This document shows positions 19,357-29,851 of a DNA stretch of 64,000 nt, piece after piece; position 1 is the first letter of the stretch, and every line of letters starts with the position of its first letter. A model generated the notes under the pieces. It was not told where the DNA came from. It searched no databases and saw only the letters and a list, made by a program, of their open reading frames with translations. The stretch spans positions 2,666,001 to 2,730,000 of the forward strand of contig NZ_CP028487.1 of NCBI RefSeq assembly GCF_003048255.1, written 5' to 3'. A program made the position numbers and the translations under genes. This stretch comes from Yersinia massiliensis (GTDB lineage Bacteria > Pseudomonadota > Gammaproteobacteria > Enterobacterales > Enterobacteriaceae).

Positions 19357-19820
19357 CGCGATGCGCACTTCTTGGTATGCCAACCAACGTTGAGCATAAG
19401 CGAGAGAGTGTTATGGCTGTTACTTATTCCCAATCAGAAAGGTTTTAAACATGAGTTGGTTTGGTCACTTATCGACAAAGTCGCTTATATTTATCTGTAA
19501 CACCGAAAAAATAGAGAAATATACAAAGCAGTACAAACCTCATGAAATATGAGAAACCCACCAACCATCGATTACTAATACTAAATAATTTATTATTTGA
19601 AGTAATCACCTCGTTTTAATCTTCAAATAAAAAACCAATTAAATGTCTTTAAGCCGGATATTTCTTACAAATATCTTATCTTCCGTATGACATATCCTAC
19701 GGAATATGTGAGGTATTTCTTATATTTTCTTATATTATGAAAACACATTGAAAATAACTTTTATGTGGGCATAATGCGCCGAAATATTATTTTAGCCATT
19801 ATTCCTGCCCCAGCCGGGCA
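19357..19820 (+). promoter_or_regulatory. AT-rich upstream region of the CDI locus
   Basis: No supported gene of ordinary size. It is markedly AT-rich from 19480 on. An inverted repeat TTCCGTA-N10-TACGGAA spans 19681-19704, about 70-90 bp before the leader ORF, and could be an operator. A 33-codon ORF at 19451-19552 (MSWFGHLSTK..) has only a weak ribosome site and I do not count it as a gene. Confidence 0.4.
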
Positions 19821-19824
19821 ATGA
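19774..19824 (+). CDS. Possible 16-residue leader peptide coupled to cdiB
   Basis: ATG at 19774 opens [16 protein letters not shown] and its TGA overlaps the cdiB ATG in an ATGA arrangement. cdiB itself has no convincing ribosome site, so re-initiation after this short ORF would explain its translation. The peptide is basic then hydrophobic, and may simply be chance. Confidence 0.3.
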   Translation: MRRNIILAIIPAPAGQ

Positions 19825-21521
19825 GGATGTGCCCTGTGCTGCGTGCCTATTATCCATTAACATCGGGGTTATTCATCCCGCTGCTGGCTATTTCATATTC
19901 TAGCTATTCAGCGGAATTACCCTCTGTTCAGCAAAGCATTCACCAACAAGAACGGCAACGTGCTTTGGAAGAACGCCTTTCGCCTTCAGCGCCAGATGTG
20001 CGTTTATCCGAACCCACTGCGTCTTTGGGCCGACTGGTTTTTCCCGTTGAGAAACCTTGCTTTGCGATTGACCATGTAAAACTCACGGGTACCCAGCCAT
20101 TACCGCGCTGGTTACCGTTGCAACGGCTGGCCAATCAGGCGCAAGGCCACTGTTTGGGCGCGAAAGGCATTAACCTGCTGATGAGCGAGATGCAGAACCG
20201 CCTGATCGACCACGGTTATGTCACCACCCGCGTACTGGCTCCGCAGCAAGATTTGAACCGTGGCACGCTGACGCTACACGTGGTGCCCGGCAAAATACGC
20301 CATGTGGCCCTGACACCCGAGAGTGATCGCCATGTCACGCTGTTCACCGCCTTCCCTGCCCGCGCCGGTCACCTGCTGGATCTGCGCGATATCGAGCAGG
20401 GGCTGGAGAATCTCCAACGTATCCCCACAGTGCAAGCCAGCATGGAGTTGATCCCCGGCGATGCCCCCGGTGAGACGGATATCGCTCTGAGCTGGAAGCA
20501 GAGCAAAATGTGGCGGCTGGCTGCCTCACTGGATGACTCGGGCACGCGCAGCACCGGTCGTTATCAAGGCGGTGCAACGCTGTTTCTCGATAACCCGTTG
20601 TCCCTGAGTGACCAGTTTTATGTTTCTGCCGGCGGCTCCATTAAAAATCGGGGCGAAAAAGGCACCAACAACCTGACCGGCCATTACTCGCTGCCGTTCG
20701 GTTACTGGACCGCAGGTATCACCGCCAGCAGCTATGACTACCACCAAACCGTGGCGGGTCTTAATAGCGATTACCACTACCGAGGTGAAAGCGATAACGT
20801 CACGCTGCAACTCAGCCGTTTACTGCACCGCAACGCCAGCCAGAAAACTACCTTCACCTACGATGTGCTGACCCGCTCATCGAAAAACTACATCAATGAT
20901 ACCGAAGTGGAAGTCCAGCGCCGCCGCACCTCTGCTTGGCGCGTCGGGCTACAACATCGCCACTTTATCGCGCAGTCCACGCTGGACGCGGGGATCAGCT
21001 ATCAGCGCGGTACCCGCTGGTTTGGGGCCGTACCGGCACAAGAAGAGTATTTCGGCGAAGCCACCGCCTTGAGCAAAATTCTGCGACTGAATGCGCAGTT
21101 GGACGTGCCTTTTGTCCTCGCGACACAACAATTCCATTACAACCTGCAATACCAGCGCCAGAGCACCAACACGCCACTGACCCCGCAGGATCAGTTCGCT
21201 ATTGGTGGCCGTTGGACCGTGCGCGGCTTTGATGGCGAACGCACACTCAACGCCGATCGCGGCTGGACAGTGCGCAACGATCTGGGTTGGTACACGCCCC
21301 TGCCCGGACATGAGCTATATGTCGGGGTGGATTACGGCGAGGTGAGTGGGCGCAGCGATCCTTATCTGGTGGGCCGCCATCTGGCGGGCAGTGTCGTGGG
21401 CGTTCGCGGCAAGGTTCTGAACACTCATTATGACCTGTTTGCCGGCAAACCGCTCTCCAAGCCCGAGGGGTTTAAAACTGACTCGGTAACGATGGGCTTT
21501 AGCCTGAACTGGCAATACTGA
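19821..21521 (+). CDS. cdiB: CdiB/ShlB/FhaC-family two-partner secretion outer-membrane transporter
   Basis: 566 residues with a signal peptide ending near YSAE (residue ~31). A POTRA region follows ('[62 protein letters not shown]'), then a beta-barrel of about 350 residues containing the family's '[12 protein letters not shown]' segment (motif with the conserved VRG(F/Y) tip that enters the pore) and a C-terminal aromatic strand ending SLNWQY. It exports the partner exoprotein through the outer membrane. Two ATGs lie at the start (19821 and 19827). The effector gene begins 36 bp downstream, the standard cdiBA arrangement. Confidence 0.9.
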   Translation: MRMCPVLRAYYPLTSGLFIPLLAISYSSYSAELPSVQQSIHQQERQRALEERLSPSAPDVRLSEPTASLGRLVFPVEKPCFAIDHVKLTGTQPLPRWLPLQRLANQAQGHCLGAKGINLLMSEMQNRLIDHGYVTTRVLAPQQDLNRGTLTLHVVPGKIRHVALTPESDRHVTLFTAFPARAGHLLDLRDIEQGLENLQRIPTVQASMELIPGDAPGETDIALSWKQSKMWRLAASLDDSGTRSTGRYQGGATLFLDNPLSLSDQFYVSAGGSIKNRGEKGTNNLTGHYSLPFGYWTAGITASSYDYHQTVAGLNSDYHYRGESDNVTLQLSRLLHRNASQKTTFTYDVLTRSSKNYINDTEVEVQRRRTSAWRVGLQHRHFIAQSTLDAGISYQRGTRWFGAVPAQEEYFGEATALSKILRLNAQLDVPFVLATQQFHYNLQYQRQSTNTPLTPQDQFAIGGRWTVRGFDGERTLNADRGWTVRNDLGWYTPLPGHELYVGVDYGEVSGRSDPYLVGRHLAGSVVGVRGKVLNTHYDLFAGKPLSKPEGFKTDSVTMGFSLNWQY

Positions 21522-21557
21522 TGCGACTCATAAATAACATAATTTCTGGAATGACTG

Positions 21558-24500
21558 ATGAATAAAAACCTGTACCGAATCGTCTTCAACAAGGCGCGAG
21601 GCCTGTTGATGGTGGTCGCGGATATCGCGGCTTCCGGTCGGGCCACCTCATCGCCATCCTCCGGTGTGGGTCATGCGCAACGCCGCTGCATCAGTGCCTT
21701 ATCGTCGTTGAATTTTAGTCTGCTACTGGCGTTAGGCTGCGTCTCACTCTCGGCTCAGGCGGATATTGTGGCCGATGCCGGTGCGCCCGCCGGTCAGCAG
21801 CCGACTATTATCAGCAGTGCCAACGGCACGCCGCAGGTCAATATTCAAACGCCCAGCAGTGGCGGGGTTTCTCGCAACGTCTACAGCCAGTTTGATGTCG
21901 ATAATCGCGGCGTGATCCTCAATAACGGCCACGGGGTCAATCAGACTCAGCTCGGCGGTTTTGTTGACGCTAACCCGTGGCTAGCACGGGGTGAGGCCAA
22001 TATTATCCTCAATGAGGTGAACAGCCGCGACCCCAGCAAACTCAACGGCTATATCGAAGTGGCGGGCCGCAAGGCGCAGGTGGTGATCGCCAACCCCGCT
22101 GGCATTACCTGTGAAGGTTGTGGCTTTATCAATGCTAACCGCGCCACGCTGACCACCGGTCAAGTGCAACTGAATAACGGCCAACTGACCGGCTACGATG
22201 TTGAGCGCGGCGAGATTATCGTCCAAGGCGCAGGCATGGATAGCAGCCGTCAGGACCATACCGACCTGATTGCCCGCTCCGTCAAAGTGAATGCCAGCCT
22301 TTGGGCCAATGACCTGAATGTCACCACCGGCCGCAATCAGGTGGATGCTGCGCACCAAAACATTAATACCAAAGCCGCCGATGGCAGCCCGCGCCCCACC
22401 GTGGCCGTGGATGTCGCCAATTTAGGTGGCATGTATGCCGGTAAAATTCGCCTGATCGGCACGGAAAGCGGTGTTGGGGTACGCAATGCCGGTGAGATAG
22501 GTGCCTCTGCGGGTGATATCACCATCACGGCGGATGGCATGCTGGTCAACAGCGGCCAGATAAGCAGCGCCCAACAACTGACGGTGAAGACCACTGGCGA
22601 GATAGAAAACGCGGGCGTGCTGTATGCGCAGGGCAATACCCAACTCACCACGGCAGGCAAACTCAGTAACACCGGCACCCTTGCCGCCGCCGGTGACACT
22701 TCACTGCGCGCCGCTGAAGTCAACAGCAGCCACAACTCAGTCTTAGGTGCGGGGATTAAGTCCGACAACAGCCGCATTACCAGCGGCACACTGCGTGTTG
22801 AAGCCAGCGGAAAGTTACTCGCGCAAGGGAAGAATATCAGCGGGACGGCGCAGCACTTCACCGGGCAAAGCCTCGATCTCAGCGGCAGCCAAACGCAAAG
22901 CAGTGATTTGGCGCTGACCGCCCAAGGTGGGGATATCGATCTCACGGGGGCAGACTTGTCGGCGAACCAACTGTCCGCCTCGACCGCCTCGATGTTACGC
23001 ACTGACAGCGCCCGTTTGATTGCCGAACAAATGACGCTCGACGCTCATTCACTCTCCAATGTGGGCGGGGTGATAGCGCAAACGGGAGCAGCAGATTTTA
23101 ACCTGAATCTGGCTGGTGCGCTGGATAACCGTGGTGGCACCCTCCTCTCTAAGGGCAATATCGCCATCAATGCGCAGCGCCTAGACAGCGATCGTAGCAG
23201 CCTATTGGGTGCGGGTGTGCAAAGTGATGGTCGCCTGATGGATGCAGGCAATCTGAAGGTCACCACCCAGCAGGATTTAATCGCGCAAGGGCAAAACATC
23301 GCCGCAGGTGCCATGGCATTAAGCGGCAGTCGCATTGACCTGACAGACAGCTTGGTACAAGCCCACGAGATGAACATCACCGCCACCCGTGGCGATATCA
23401 GCACGCAACGCGCCAATATCACTTCCCTTGGTGCTCTGATCATCAATGCCAACACGAATGCCGGTCAAACCCTCGATAACCAGAGCGGCACATTGGCGGC
23501 GAACACCATGTCGTTAAATCTGGGTCAGTTGGACAACCACGCGGGCAAGATAACGACCAGCGAGGATCTGAGCATTCAATTACAGAGCGATTTCAGCCAT
23601 CTAGCTGACTCAATACTTCAAGCTGGGCGAGATTTAACCTTGAACACCCGTGGTTCCTTCACCAACGACGGGCAGATATTGGCAGGGGGTCAACTCAGCA
23701 CAGATTCAAACAGCTTACTGAACAACGGCAATATTATCGCGGCGCAAGCCAGCCTCACAACGGCAGGGGCACTGGTCAACAACGGACAGATATTGACCAG
23801 TGGCCGCCTCAATACTGACGTTAACACCCTATTCAATACCGGCACCCTGATCAGTGCCGAAGCCACTCTCCAAGCACGTGAGCGTATCACCAATTCCGGC
23901 CCTAACGCCCTGATGGGTGCCACCGATGAGAATGGCACCTTAGCCTTGCTAGCACCGGTGATTGAAAACAGCGATACCGTCACTGACACCGACACGGCGC
24001 CAACGACCACCATTTTAGGGATGGGTAACGTCATTCTGGCGGGCGTTTTAGACAATAACGGTCTCTACCAGCAAGCCGCTCAGGTACTCAATATCTCTGG
24101 CTTAATTGAGTCAGGTAAAGACCTGTTGGTTTACGCCACGACGCTCACCAATCGTCGCCATATTTTGACCGCCAATAGCAACTTTGTTGTGGCCGACACT
24201 GTGAATGGGTCAGCGTATTGGACTGCGGATAACCCTGACATTCCGGGTGGACGCTATGCTGAGCCCCCTCATGGTGGCTCGATGAATAGCGATTATATCG
24301 GCACAGATTATACGTCGACTATCGCCTATAACAGCATCGATAACATCAGCCCTGAAGCGCAACTGTTGGCTGGCGGGAACTTGACCGCTCAAGTCGGCAC
24401 ACTGGAAAATTACTGGAGTAAAGTCAGTGCGCAAGGCGAGATTGATCTGACCGGTGTCACTGTGCAACAAGATGGTTGGGGGAATGCGCAACGGCTGATC

Positions 24501-27500
24501 GAAAGAACAACCTCCACAGGCGTGTGGCGTTATCGTACCTATAAAGGTGATTTATGGGGCACCGCTTGGGGTCCACAGGTGAGTGAACAGGCGACCAACC
24601 AATACGCCTCCAGCCTCACCGCAAAAACCATCAGTGGCAGCGGGAGCACGATCAATAATGGGGCCAACCCCGGTGCTGTTACGCCTCCCGGAGGGAGCAG
24701 CAATACAGGGAAAGATCTGGCTGTCGAATTTAACGGTATCTCCCTGACACAACCTAATGGCGGACTGTATCAATTCAGTACTGACTACACCGTCAACAGC
24801 CAGTACCTAATAGAAACAAATCCTGCCTTTGCCAATCTGAATAACTGGCGCGGATCAGACTACGTTCTCCAGCAGTTGAATAGCGATCCTAGCGTGATAC
24901 ACAAACGTCTAGGAGATAATGCCTATGAACAGCGTTTAGTGCGGGACCAGATTCTGGCGTTAACGGGCCAAGCGGTCGCCAGTGATTATCGTAGCGCGCA
25001 AGAACAATTCGAGCAGTTATTTGCGGCGGGCCTTGAGTACAGTAAAGCGTTCAATATTGCCCTTGGTACTCACCTCAGTGCTGAACAAATGGCGGCATTA
25101 ACCACCAATATCGTGCTGATGGAAACCCGCGAAGTGTCGGGGCAAACCGTGCTGGTGCCAGTGGTCTATTTGGCGGGCGTGAAGCCGGGTGACCTACAGG
25201 CTAACGGATCATTGATTGCAGCAGAGAATATCACTTTAACCGATATGCAGGGGTTCAATAACTCAGGCGCGATGATCGCCACCAATAACCTGAACCTCAG
25301 CATGGCGCAAGACATCACGCTCAATAACCGTGGCGGCTTACTTCAGGCCGGTGGCAATATGTTGCTCAGTACACTGAACAGCGACATTGACCTGACCAGC
25401 GCGCGCTTAAATGCGACCAACCTGCAACTGGATAGCGGCCGCGATGTGATACTGCGTACCAGCAGTGAACAACTCATCAGCAATAATGGATCTGTGCAGC
25501 GGAATCAGACCCTACTAGGGGCACTGGCCAGCATCAACGTCAGCAATCATGCGGTGATCAATACTGAACGTGACTTTATCCAACAAGGCGCGGGCCTGAA
25601 CGTGGGCCAAGATATTCAGGTCAATACCGGCGGCGATTGGCTACTCAATACGGTACAAACCCGTGACCAGATCAGTTCGAACTATGGCCACGGCAGCGCG
25701 ACCAGCGAGCATATTCGCCATCTGGGGAGCGAGGTCAATGTCGGCGGTGCGCTAACGGCTAACGTCAACAATCTGACCGCCGTGGGGGCCAATATTAATG
25801 CCGATTCACTTGATGTGCAGGCACAAAATATCCACCTAAGTGCCGCCACGGACAGTCTGCAAGTGACCGGTGAATCCTCGAGCAAGCGCCATACCAGCTC
25901 AGTGGAGCTCTATGATGAAACCCTGCGTGGCAGCCAGTTAAACGCCACGGGCGATATTAATCTGAATGCGGCAAAAGACATCAATATCAGTGCCAGTGGC
26001 ATACAAACCGATGGCGCGCTAAAACTGGCCGCAGGCGGCGATGTCACTCTCACCACGCAGACAGAGCAACATGATGAACAGCGCAATCATACCGGCACTA
26101 AAAAAGGTCTGGCCTCCAGCACCACCACCCGCACCGAAGACAGTATTAGTCAAACCTGGGCGGTAGGCTCCATGCTGTCAGCCGGATCAATTGATGTCAG
26201 CGGCAAAAATATTGCGGTCATGGGCAGCAATGTGGTGGCCGATAACGATATTAATTTGCGGGCGAAAGACAATATCACCATCGGCACTGCGCAGCAGAGC
26301 GAGAGCGAGTCTCACCTGTTTGAGCAGAAAAAATCCGGCCTGATGAGCACCGGCGGCATTGGTGTTATGGTCGGCAGTAACAGCACCAAAATGACCGATA
26401 CCGGTCAATCAATTTCCAATGTTGGCAGCACCGTCGGCAGCGTACTGGGCAATGTCAACATGACGGCCGGTGAAGACCTAACGGTAAAAGGTTCTGATGT
26501 GTTAGCCGGTAAAGACATCAGTCTGACCGGTAAAAACGTCGCCATTTTGGCGGCTGAAAACCAAAGTAACCAAACCCACAGCGTCGAGCAAAAAAGTAGC
26601 GGCCTGACGCTGGCCCTGTCTGGCGCAGTCGGCAGCGCCCTGAACACCGCGGTGACCACCGCCAAAGATGCCAGTGAAGAAAGCAATGGTCGCTTGGCTG
26701 CACTGCAAGGTGTGAAAGCGGCCCTCGGTGGTGCGCAGGCAGTACAAGCAGGCCGACTGGTAGAGGCTCAAGGAGGTGATACCGCCAGCATGTTCGGTGT
26801 CAGCGCCTCATTAGGCTCACAAAAGTCCTCCTCGCAACAGCATCAGGTGCAGACCAGCGTGACCGGTTCGACCCTGACGGCGGGCAATAATCTGATCATC
26901 AACGCCACCGGTGATGGTCACCCCGCGAACAGTGGCGATATTGTGGTGCAAGGCAGCCAACTCAAAGCCGGTGGCGATACCACTCTGGATGCGGCTCGAG
27001 ATGTGTTGCTACTCGGCGCGGCCAATACACAAAAAACTGACGGCAGTAACAGCAGCAGCGGCGGCAGTGTGGGCGTCAGTGTAGGGTTAAATGGCACCAG
27101 TAGTGGCCTGAGTATTTTTGCCAACGCCAACAAAGGGCAAGGCAATGAGCACGGTAACAGTACGACCTGGACGGAAACACAGATTGACACGGGCGGCACA
27201 CTGTCGCTCAGCAGCGGTCGTGATACCTCACTGGCGGGCGCTCAGGTGAGTGGCGAAACGGTGAAGGTTGATGTGGGCCGTGACTTGTTGCTGCAAAGCC
27301 AGCAGGACAGCGACAATTATGATTCGAAGCAGACCAGTACCAGCGGCGGTGTCAGTGTCGCGGTGACCGGAGGTGGTTCAGCCAATCTGAGCATGAGTCA
27401 GGACAAGTTACACAGCAATTATGACTCGGTGCAGGAACAGACCGGTATCTTTGCGGGCAAAGGTGGCTTTGATATCACCGTCGGCGAACACACCCAGCTT

Positions 27501-29123
27501 GATGGCGCAGTGATTGCCAGTACTGCTGACAAGAGTAAAAACAGTCTGGATACCGGCACGCTGGGCTTCAGTAACATCGAAAACAAAGCCGATTTCAAGG
27601 CCGAGCATCAAGGTGGCAGCCTGAGTACCGGTGGCCCGGTGGGGTCTGACCTACTGAGTAATTTGGGTAGCGTGGTGCTCTCCGGTCTGGGCAATGATGG
27701 TCATGCCGATGGCACGACGCAATCAGCTATCGCGGATGGCACAATTACCATCCGCGATACCGATAAACAGCAGCAGAATGTCGATGACCTGAGCCGCGAT
27801 ACCGACAACGCCAACGGTAGCATCGGCCCTATCTTTGATAAAGAGAAAGAGCAGAACCGCCTGCGTGAAGCGCAGCTCATTGGCGAGATTGGTGGTCAGG
27901 CGATGGATATTGCGCGTACGCAAGGGGATATTATCGCCACCAAAGCGGCGAACGAGAGGATGAAGAATGTCACGCCGGAAGATATTGCGGCAGCAGAAAA
28001 ACAGTGGGCAAAGGCCAACCCGGACAAAGTGCCCACTGCTGAGGATATCAATAACCAGATTTACCAGACCGCTTACAATCAGGCGTTTAACGAGTCAGGG
28101 CTAGGCACCGGCGGCGCAGTACAGCGTGCCATGCAGGCAGCAACGGCGGCGGTACAAGGCTTGGCGGGTGGGAATATGGCGGCAGCACTGGCGAATGGTG
28201 TGGCACCGTATATCACTAAACTGATCGCCGATACTTTACCTGACGATCCGGTATCGCGCACACTGGCACATGCGGTAGTTAATGCCGCGCTAGCCGCAGC
28301 GCAGGGTAATAACGCTCTAGTGGGTGCGGGTGGCGCGGTCACTGGTGAACTGATAGGCATGATCGCTTTAAATGCTTACGGCAAGCCGGTTAGTGAACTA
28401 AGCGAAACGGAAAAACAAAAGGTCTCGGCACTGGCAACGTTGGCGGCAGGATTGGCGGGTGGATTGATTGGCGATAGTACAGCAGATACAGTAGCAGGTG
28501 CGCAGACCGGTAAAACGGTGGTTGAGAATAATGCGCTGGGTTGTTCAACATTAACGTGTTTGAATAACCCTCTCGACCTGAGCAAACCCACACTAGGTGG
28601 TGTAGGCGCGGTATTCGGTGCTGCCGGCGGTGTTGCGATAGCTGATGCATTGAATGGAGATAAAGAGAATGAATCAGGCCCGAACATAGGCAAGGATCTG
28701 ACTGAGGCAGACAAGGCGGAATTAGGAGGGACGGGTTCTGGTACACCAGGTGGCTGGGGACCAGAAGATGAGGAGAATGCAAGGAATAATGATTTAGTCA
28801 TAGATGAAAAAAAATATGACTATTTATTCGGCAATTCAGCTAGTAACCCACATAATGCAGCTCGCTCTAACCAGTTAGCTTCTACGATGGAAAATCTAGG
28901 TATATATAACGATGCTGGAGGCCAGAGGATTTTAGCTGAACATTTTAAAGCAACAGCAAATACTCCTAGAAATGTAATTAATACGTTTTCAAATGAATTT
29001 GGTACGTTTGAGGTAAGGGAATCTCTTCTGATGGGGCCATCAGGTAAGGCCGCTCGACTACAAACAACATTTGAAATATTACCTAATGGTTCACGAAAAT
29101 TTGTGACTACCATTCCTAAATAG
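21558..29123 (+). CDS. cdiA: CdiA contact-dependent growth inhibition effector (filamentous haemagglutinin type)
   Basis: 2521 residues. In order: an extended signal peptide (MNKNLYRIVFNKARGLLMVV) with cleavage near LSAQA, the TPS secretion domain (about 65-330, with NVYSQFDVDNRGVILNNG and NPAGITCEGCGF), long arrays of FHA-type beta-helix repeats (GDI.L.A..., [14 protein letters not shown]), the pretoxin domain '[34 protein letters not shown]' with VENN near residue 2322, and a ~195-residue toxin tail. The tail 'KKYDYLFGNSASNPHNAARS..' through 'EFGTFEVRESLLMGPSGKAA' to 'KFVTTIPK' is found on many polymorphic toxins, but I cannot name its activity. Base composition turns AT-rich at about 28780, as is usual where toxin modules are exchanged. 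The stop codon overlaps the immunity gene's ribosome site. Confidence 0.9.
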   Translation: MNKNLYRIVFNKARGLLMVVADIAASGRATSSPSSGVGHAQRRCISALSSLNFSLLLALGCVSLSAQADIVADAGAPAGQQPTIISSANGTPQVNIQTPSSGGVSRNVYSQFDVDNRGVILNNGHGVNQTQLGGFVDANPWLARGEANIILNEVNSRDPSKLNGYIEVAGRKAQVVIANPAGITCEGCGFINANRATLTTGQVQLNNGQLTGYDVERGEIIVQGAGMDSSRQDHTDLIARSVKVNASLWANDLNVTTGRNQVDAAHQNINTKAADGSPRPTVAVDVANLGGMYAGKIRLIGTESGVGVRNAGEIGASAGDITITADGMLVNSGQISSAQQLTVKTTGEIENAGVLYAQGNTQLTTAGKLSNTGTLAAAGDTSLRAAEVNSSHNSVLGAGIKSDNSRITSGTLRVEASGKLLAQGKNISGTAQHFTGQSLDLSGSQTQSSDLALTAQGGDIDLTGADLSANQLSASTASMLRTDSARLIAEQMTLDAHSLSNVGGVIAQTGAADFNLNLAGALDNRGGTLLSKGNIAINAQRLDSDRSSLLGAGVQSDGRLMDAGNLKVTTQQDLIAQGQNIAAGAMALSGSRIDLTDSLVQAHEMNITATRGDISTQRANITSLGALIINANTNAGQTLDNQSGTLAANTMSLNLGQLDNHAGKITTSEDLSIQLQSDFSHLADSILQAGRDLTLNTRGSFTNDGQILAGGQLSTDSNSLLNNGNIIAAQASLTTAGALVNNGQILTSGRLNTDVNTLFNTGTLISAEATLQARERITNSGPNALMGATDENGTLALLAPVIENSDTVTDTDTAPTTTILGMGNVILAGVLDNNGLYQQAAQVLNISGLIESGKDLLVYATTLTNRRHILTANSNFVVADTVNGSAYWTADNPDIPGGRYAEPPHGGSMNSDYIGTDYTSTIAYNSIDNISPEAQLLAGGNLTAQVGTLENYWSKVSAQGEIDLTGVTVQQDGWGNAQRLIERTTSTGVWRYRTYKGDLWGTAWGPQVSEQATNQYASSLTAKTISGSGSTINNGANPGAVTPPGGSSNTGKDLAVEFNGISLTQPNGGLYQFSTDYTVNSQYLIETNPAFANLNNWRGSDYVLQQLNSDPSVIHKRLGDNAYEQRLVRDQILALTGQAVASDYRSAQEQFEQLFAAGLEYSKAFNIALGTHLSAEQMAALTTNIVLMETREVSGQTVLVPVVYLAGVKPGDLQANGSLIAAENITLTDMQGFNNSGAMIATNNLNLSMAQDITLNNRGGLLQAGGNMLLSTLNSDIDLTSARLNATNLQLDSGRDVILRTSSEQLISNNGSVQRNQTLLGALASINVSNHAVINTERDFIQQGAGLNVGQDIQVNTGGDWLLNTVQTRDQISSNYGHGSATSEHIRHLGSEVNVGGALTANVNNLTAVGANINADSLDVQAQNIHLSAATDSLQVTGESSSKRHTSSVELYDETLRGSQLNATGDINLNAAKDINISASGIQTDGALKLAAGGDVTLTTQTEQHDEQRNHTGTKKGLASSTTTRTEDSISQTWAVGSMLSAGSIDVSGKNIAVMGSNVVADNDINLRAKDNITIGTAQQSESESHLFEQKKSGLMSTGGIGVMVGSNSTKMTDTGQSISNVGSTVGSVLGNVNMTAGEDLTVKGSDVLAGKDISLTGKNVAILAAENQSNQTHSVEQKSSGLTLALSGAVGSALNTAVTTAKDASEESNGRLAALQGVKAALGGAQAVQAGRLVEAQGGDTASMFGVSASLGSQKSSSQQHQVQTSVTGSTLTAGNNLIINATGDGHPANSGDIVVQGSQLKAGGDTTLDAARDVLLLGAANTQKTDGSNSSSGGSVGVSVGLNGTSSGLSIFANANKGQGNEHGNSTTWTETQIDTGGTLSLSSGRDTSLAGAQVSGETVKVDVGRDLLLQSQQDSDNYDSKQTSTSGGVSVAVTGGGSANLSMSQDKLHSNYDSVQEQTGIFAGKGGFDITVGEHTQLDGAVIASTADKSKNSLDTGTLGFSNIENKADFKAEHQGGSLSTGGPVGSDLLSNLGSVVLSGLGNDGHADGTTQSAIADGTITIRDTDKQQQNVDDLSRDTDNANGSIGPIFDKEKEQNRLREAQLIGEIGGQAMDIARTQGDIIATKAANERMKNVTPEDIAAAEKQWAKANPDKVPTAEDINNQIYQTAYNQAFNESGLGTGGAVQRAMQAATAAVQGLAGGNMAAALANGVAPYITKLIADTLPDDPVSRTLAHAVVNAALAAAQGNNALVGAGGAVTGELIGMIALNAYGKPVSELSETEKQKVSALATLAAGLAGGLIGDSTADTVAGAQTGKTVVENNALGCSTLTCLNNPLDLSKPTLGGVGAVFGAAGGVAIADALNGDKENESGPNIGKDLTEADKAELGGTGSGTPGGWGPEDEENARNNDLVIDEKKYDYLFGNSASNPHNAARSNQLASTMENLGIYNDAGGQRILAEHFKATANTPRNVINTFSNEFGTFEVRESLLMGPSGKAARLQTTFEILPNGSRKFVTTIPK

Positions 29124-29130
29124 GAGTTTA

Positions 29131-29484
29131 ATGATGAACATAAAAAACTATCCAGACTCTATTGATTTACTTGATTTTTTCGATAGTGAACCTGTTTTTA
29201 TAGATTTAAGCTCGGGAACATACTCTTATCAGGTGACTGATTGTTTAGGCATTAACGTTACGTTCACATTTTCTGTGGTTGAGGGTTGGATAAGTGCTGA
29301 AGTGAAAATAGGAGATAAAAAAATACAGTATTTTATAGTTGAAGGAGTGAGTGAGTTTTCAATTGTAAAAGATGTAATGGCCAAGTATATCAGCGTGAAA
29401 ACACTATCTATTGATAGAGAGTGCAAGGTTGAGCTAAAGATTAAACCTAATATTATATTGAATATTAGTTCTATCATTCGCTAA
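29131..29484 (+). CDS. cdiI: Cognate CDI immunity protein
   Basis: 117 residues starting at one of two adjacent ATGs after TAGGAG, whose TAG is the cdiA stop. It is acidic and beta-rich (IDLSSGTYSYQVTDCLGINVTFTFSVVEGWISAEVKIGD), with no signal or membrane segment, so it acts in the cytoplasm. I recognise no named immunity family. Position immediately downstream of the toxin-encoding end and the same low G+C are the grounds for calling it the partner that neutralises the CdiA tail. Confidence 0.75.
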   Translation: MMNIKNYPDSIDLLDFFDSEPVFIDLSSGTYSYQVTDCLGINVTFTFSVVEGWISAEVKIGDKKIQYFIVEGVSEFSIVKDVMAKYISVKTLSIDRECKVELKIKPNIILNISSIIR

Positions 29485-29506
29485 TTCATAGCCTTTACCC
29501 AACACC

Positions 29507-29803
29507 ATGAATATTAATGAAAAATACTCTTCTTTGTCATATTTACTAAGGTGTTACTTTAACCAGGACTTTGAGGTGTTGTTTGGTAACGTAGATGAAA
29601 CATTGGCAGCTTATAAAGCAACTGAGACTGTGGAAGAGCGGTTGCAGATGAAAGCTGAAATAGATTATCTGTTGGCACTTTCTCTGCCAGATGATGAATT
29701 ACAGGACATCCTGCTTAACAAAATTGATTGTAACTATTATTACCCCAATGAATGGTCTTCATCTGAGGAATGGTTGAGGCATATATATAAACAAATGAAC
29801 TGA
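29507..29803 (+). CDS. Extra CdiI_2-family immunity protein
   Basis: 98 residues, ATG 22 bp after cdiI. The pattern 'SLSYLLRCYFNQDFEVLFGNVDETLAAYKAT..LLALSLPDDELQDIL..YYPN-EWSSSEEWLRHIY' fits the small helical CdiI_2 immunity family (aromatic-D-Q-D-F near the start). No matching toxin precedes it, so it appears to be an orphan immunity gene left from an earlier toxin module or kept as protection against neighbours. It is followed by a terminator-like hairpin. Confidence 0.7.
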   Translation: MNINEKYSSLSYLLRCYFNQDFEVLFGNVDETLAAYKATETVEERLQMKAEIDYLLALSLPDDELQDILLNKIDCNYYYPNEWSSSEEWLRHIYKQMN

Positions 29804-29807
29804 AAAC

Positions 29808-29832
29808 TCCCGGCCACTGGGCGGGATCTTTT
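29808..29832 (+). terminator. Putative rho-independent terminator of the first CDI module
   Basis: Stem TCCCG-CC / GG-CGGGA with one G-G mismatch and loop ACT, followed by TCTTTTC, 4 bp after the orphan immunity gene. Confidence 0.55.
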
Positions 29833-29851
29833 CTTCTAAGCCCTAAATCTT

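Noticed and set aside
19451-19552. 33-codon ORF upstream of cdiB
   Set aside because: Only a weak ribosome site and no recognisable sequence; the flanking region is AT-rich and full of short frames.
22337-23002. 221-codon minus-strand ORF inside cdiA
   Set aside because: Shadow of the cdiA repeat region; composition is the mirror of the coding strand and no ribosome site is present. The same holds for the other long minus frames at 28376-28801 and 30350-31039.
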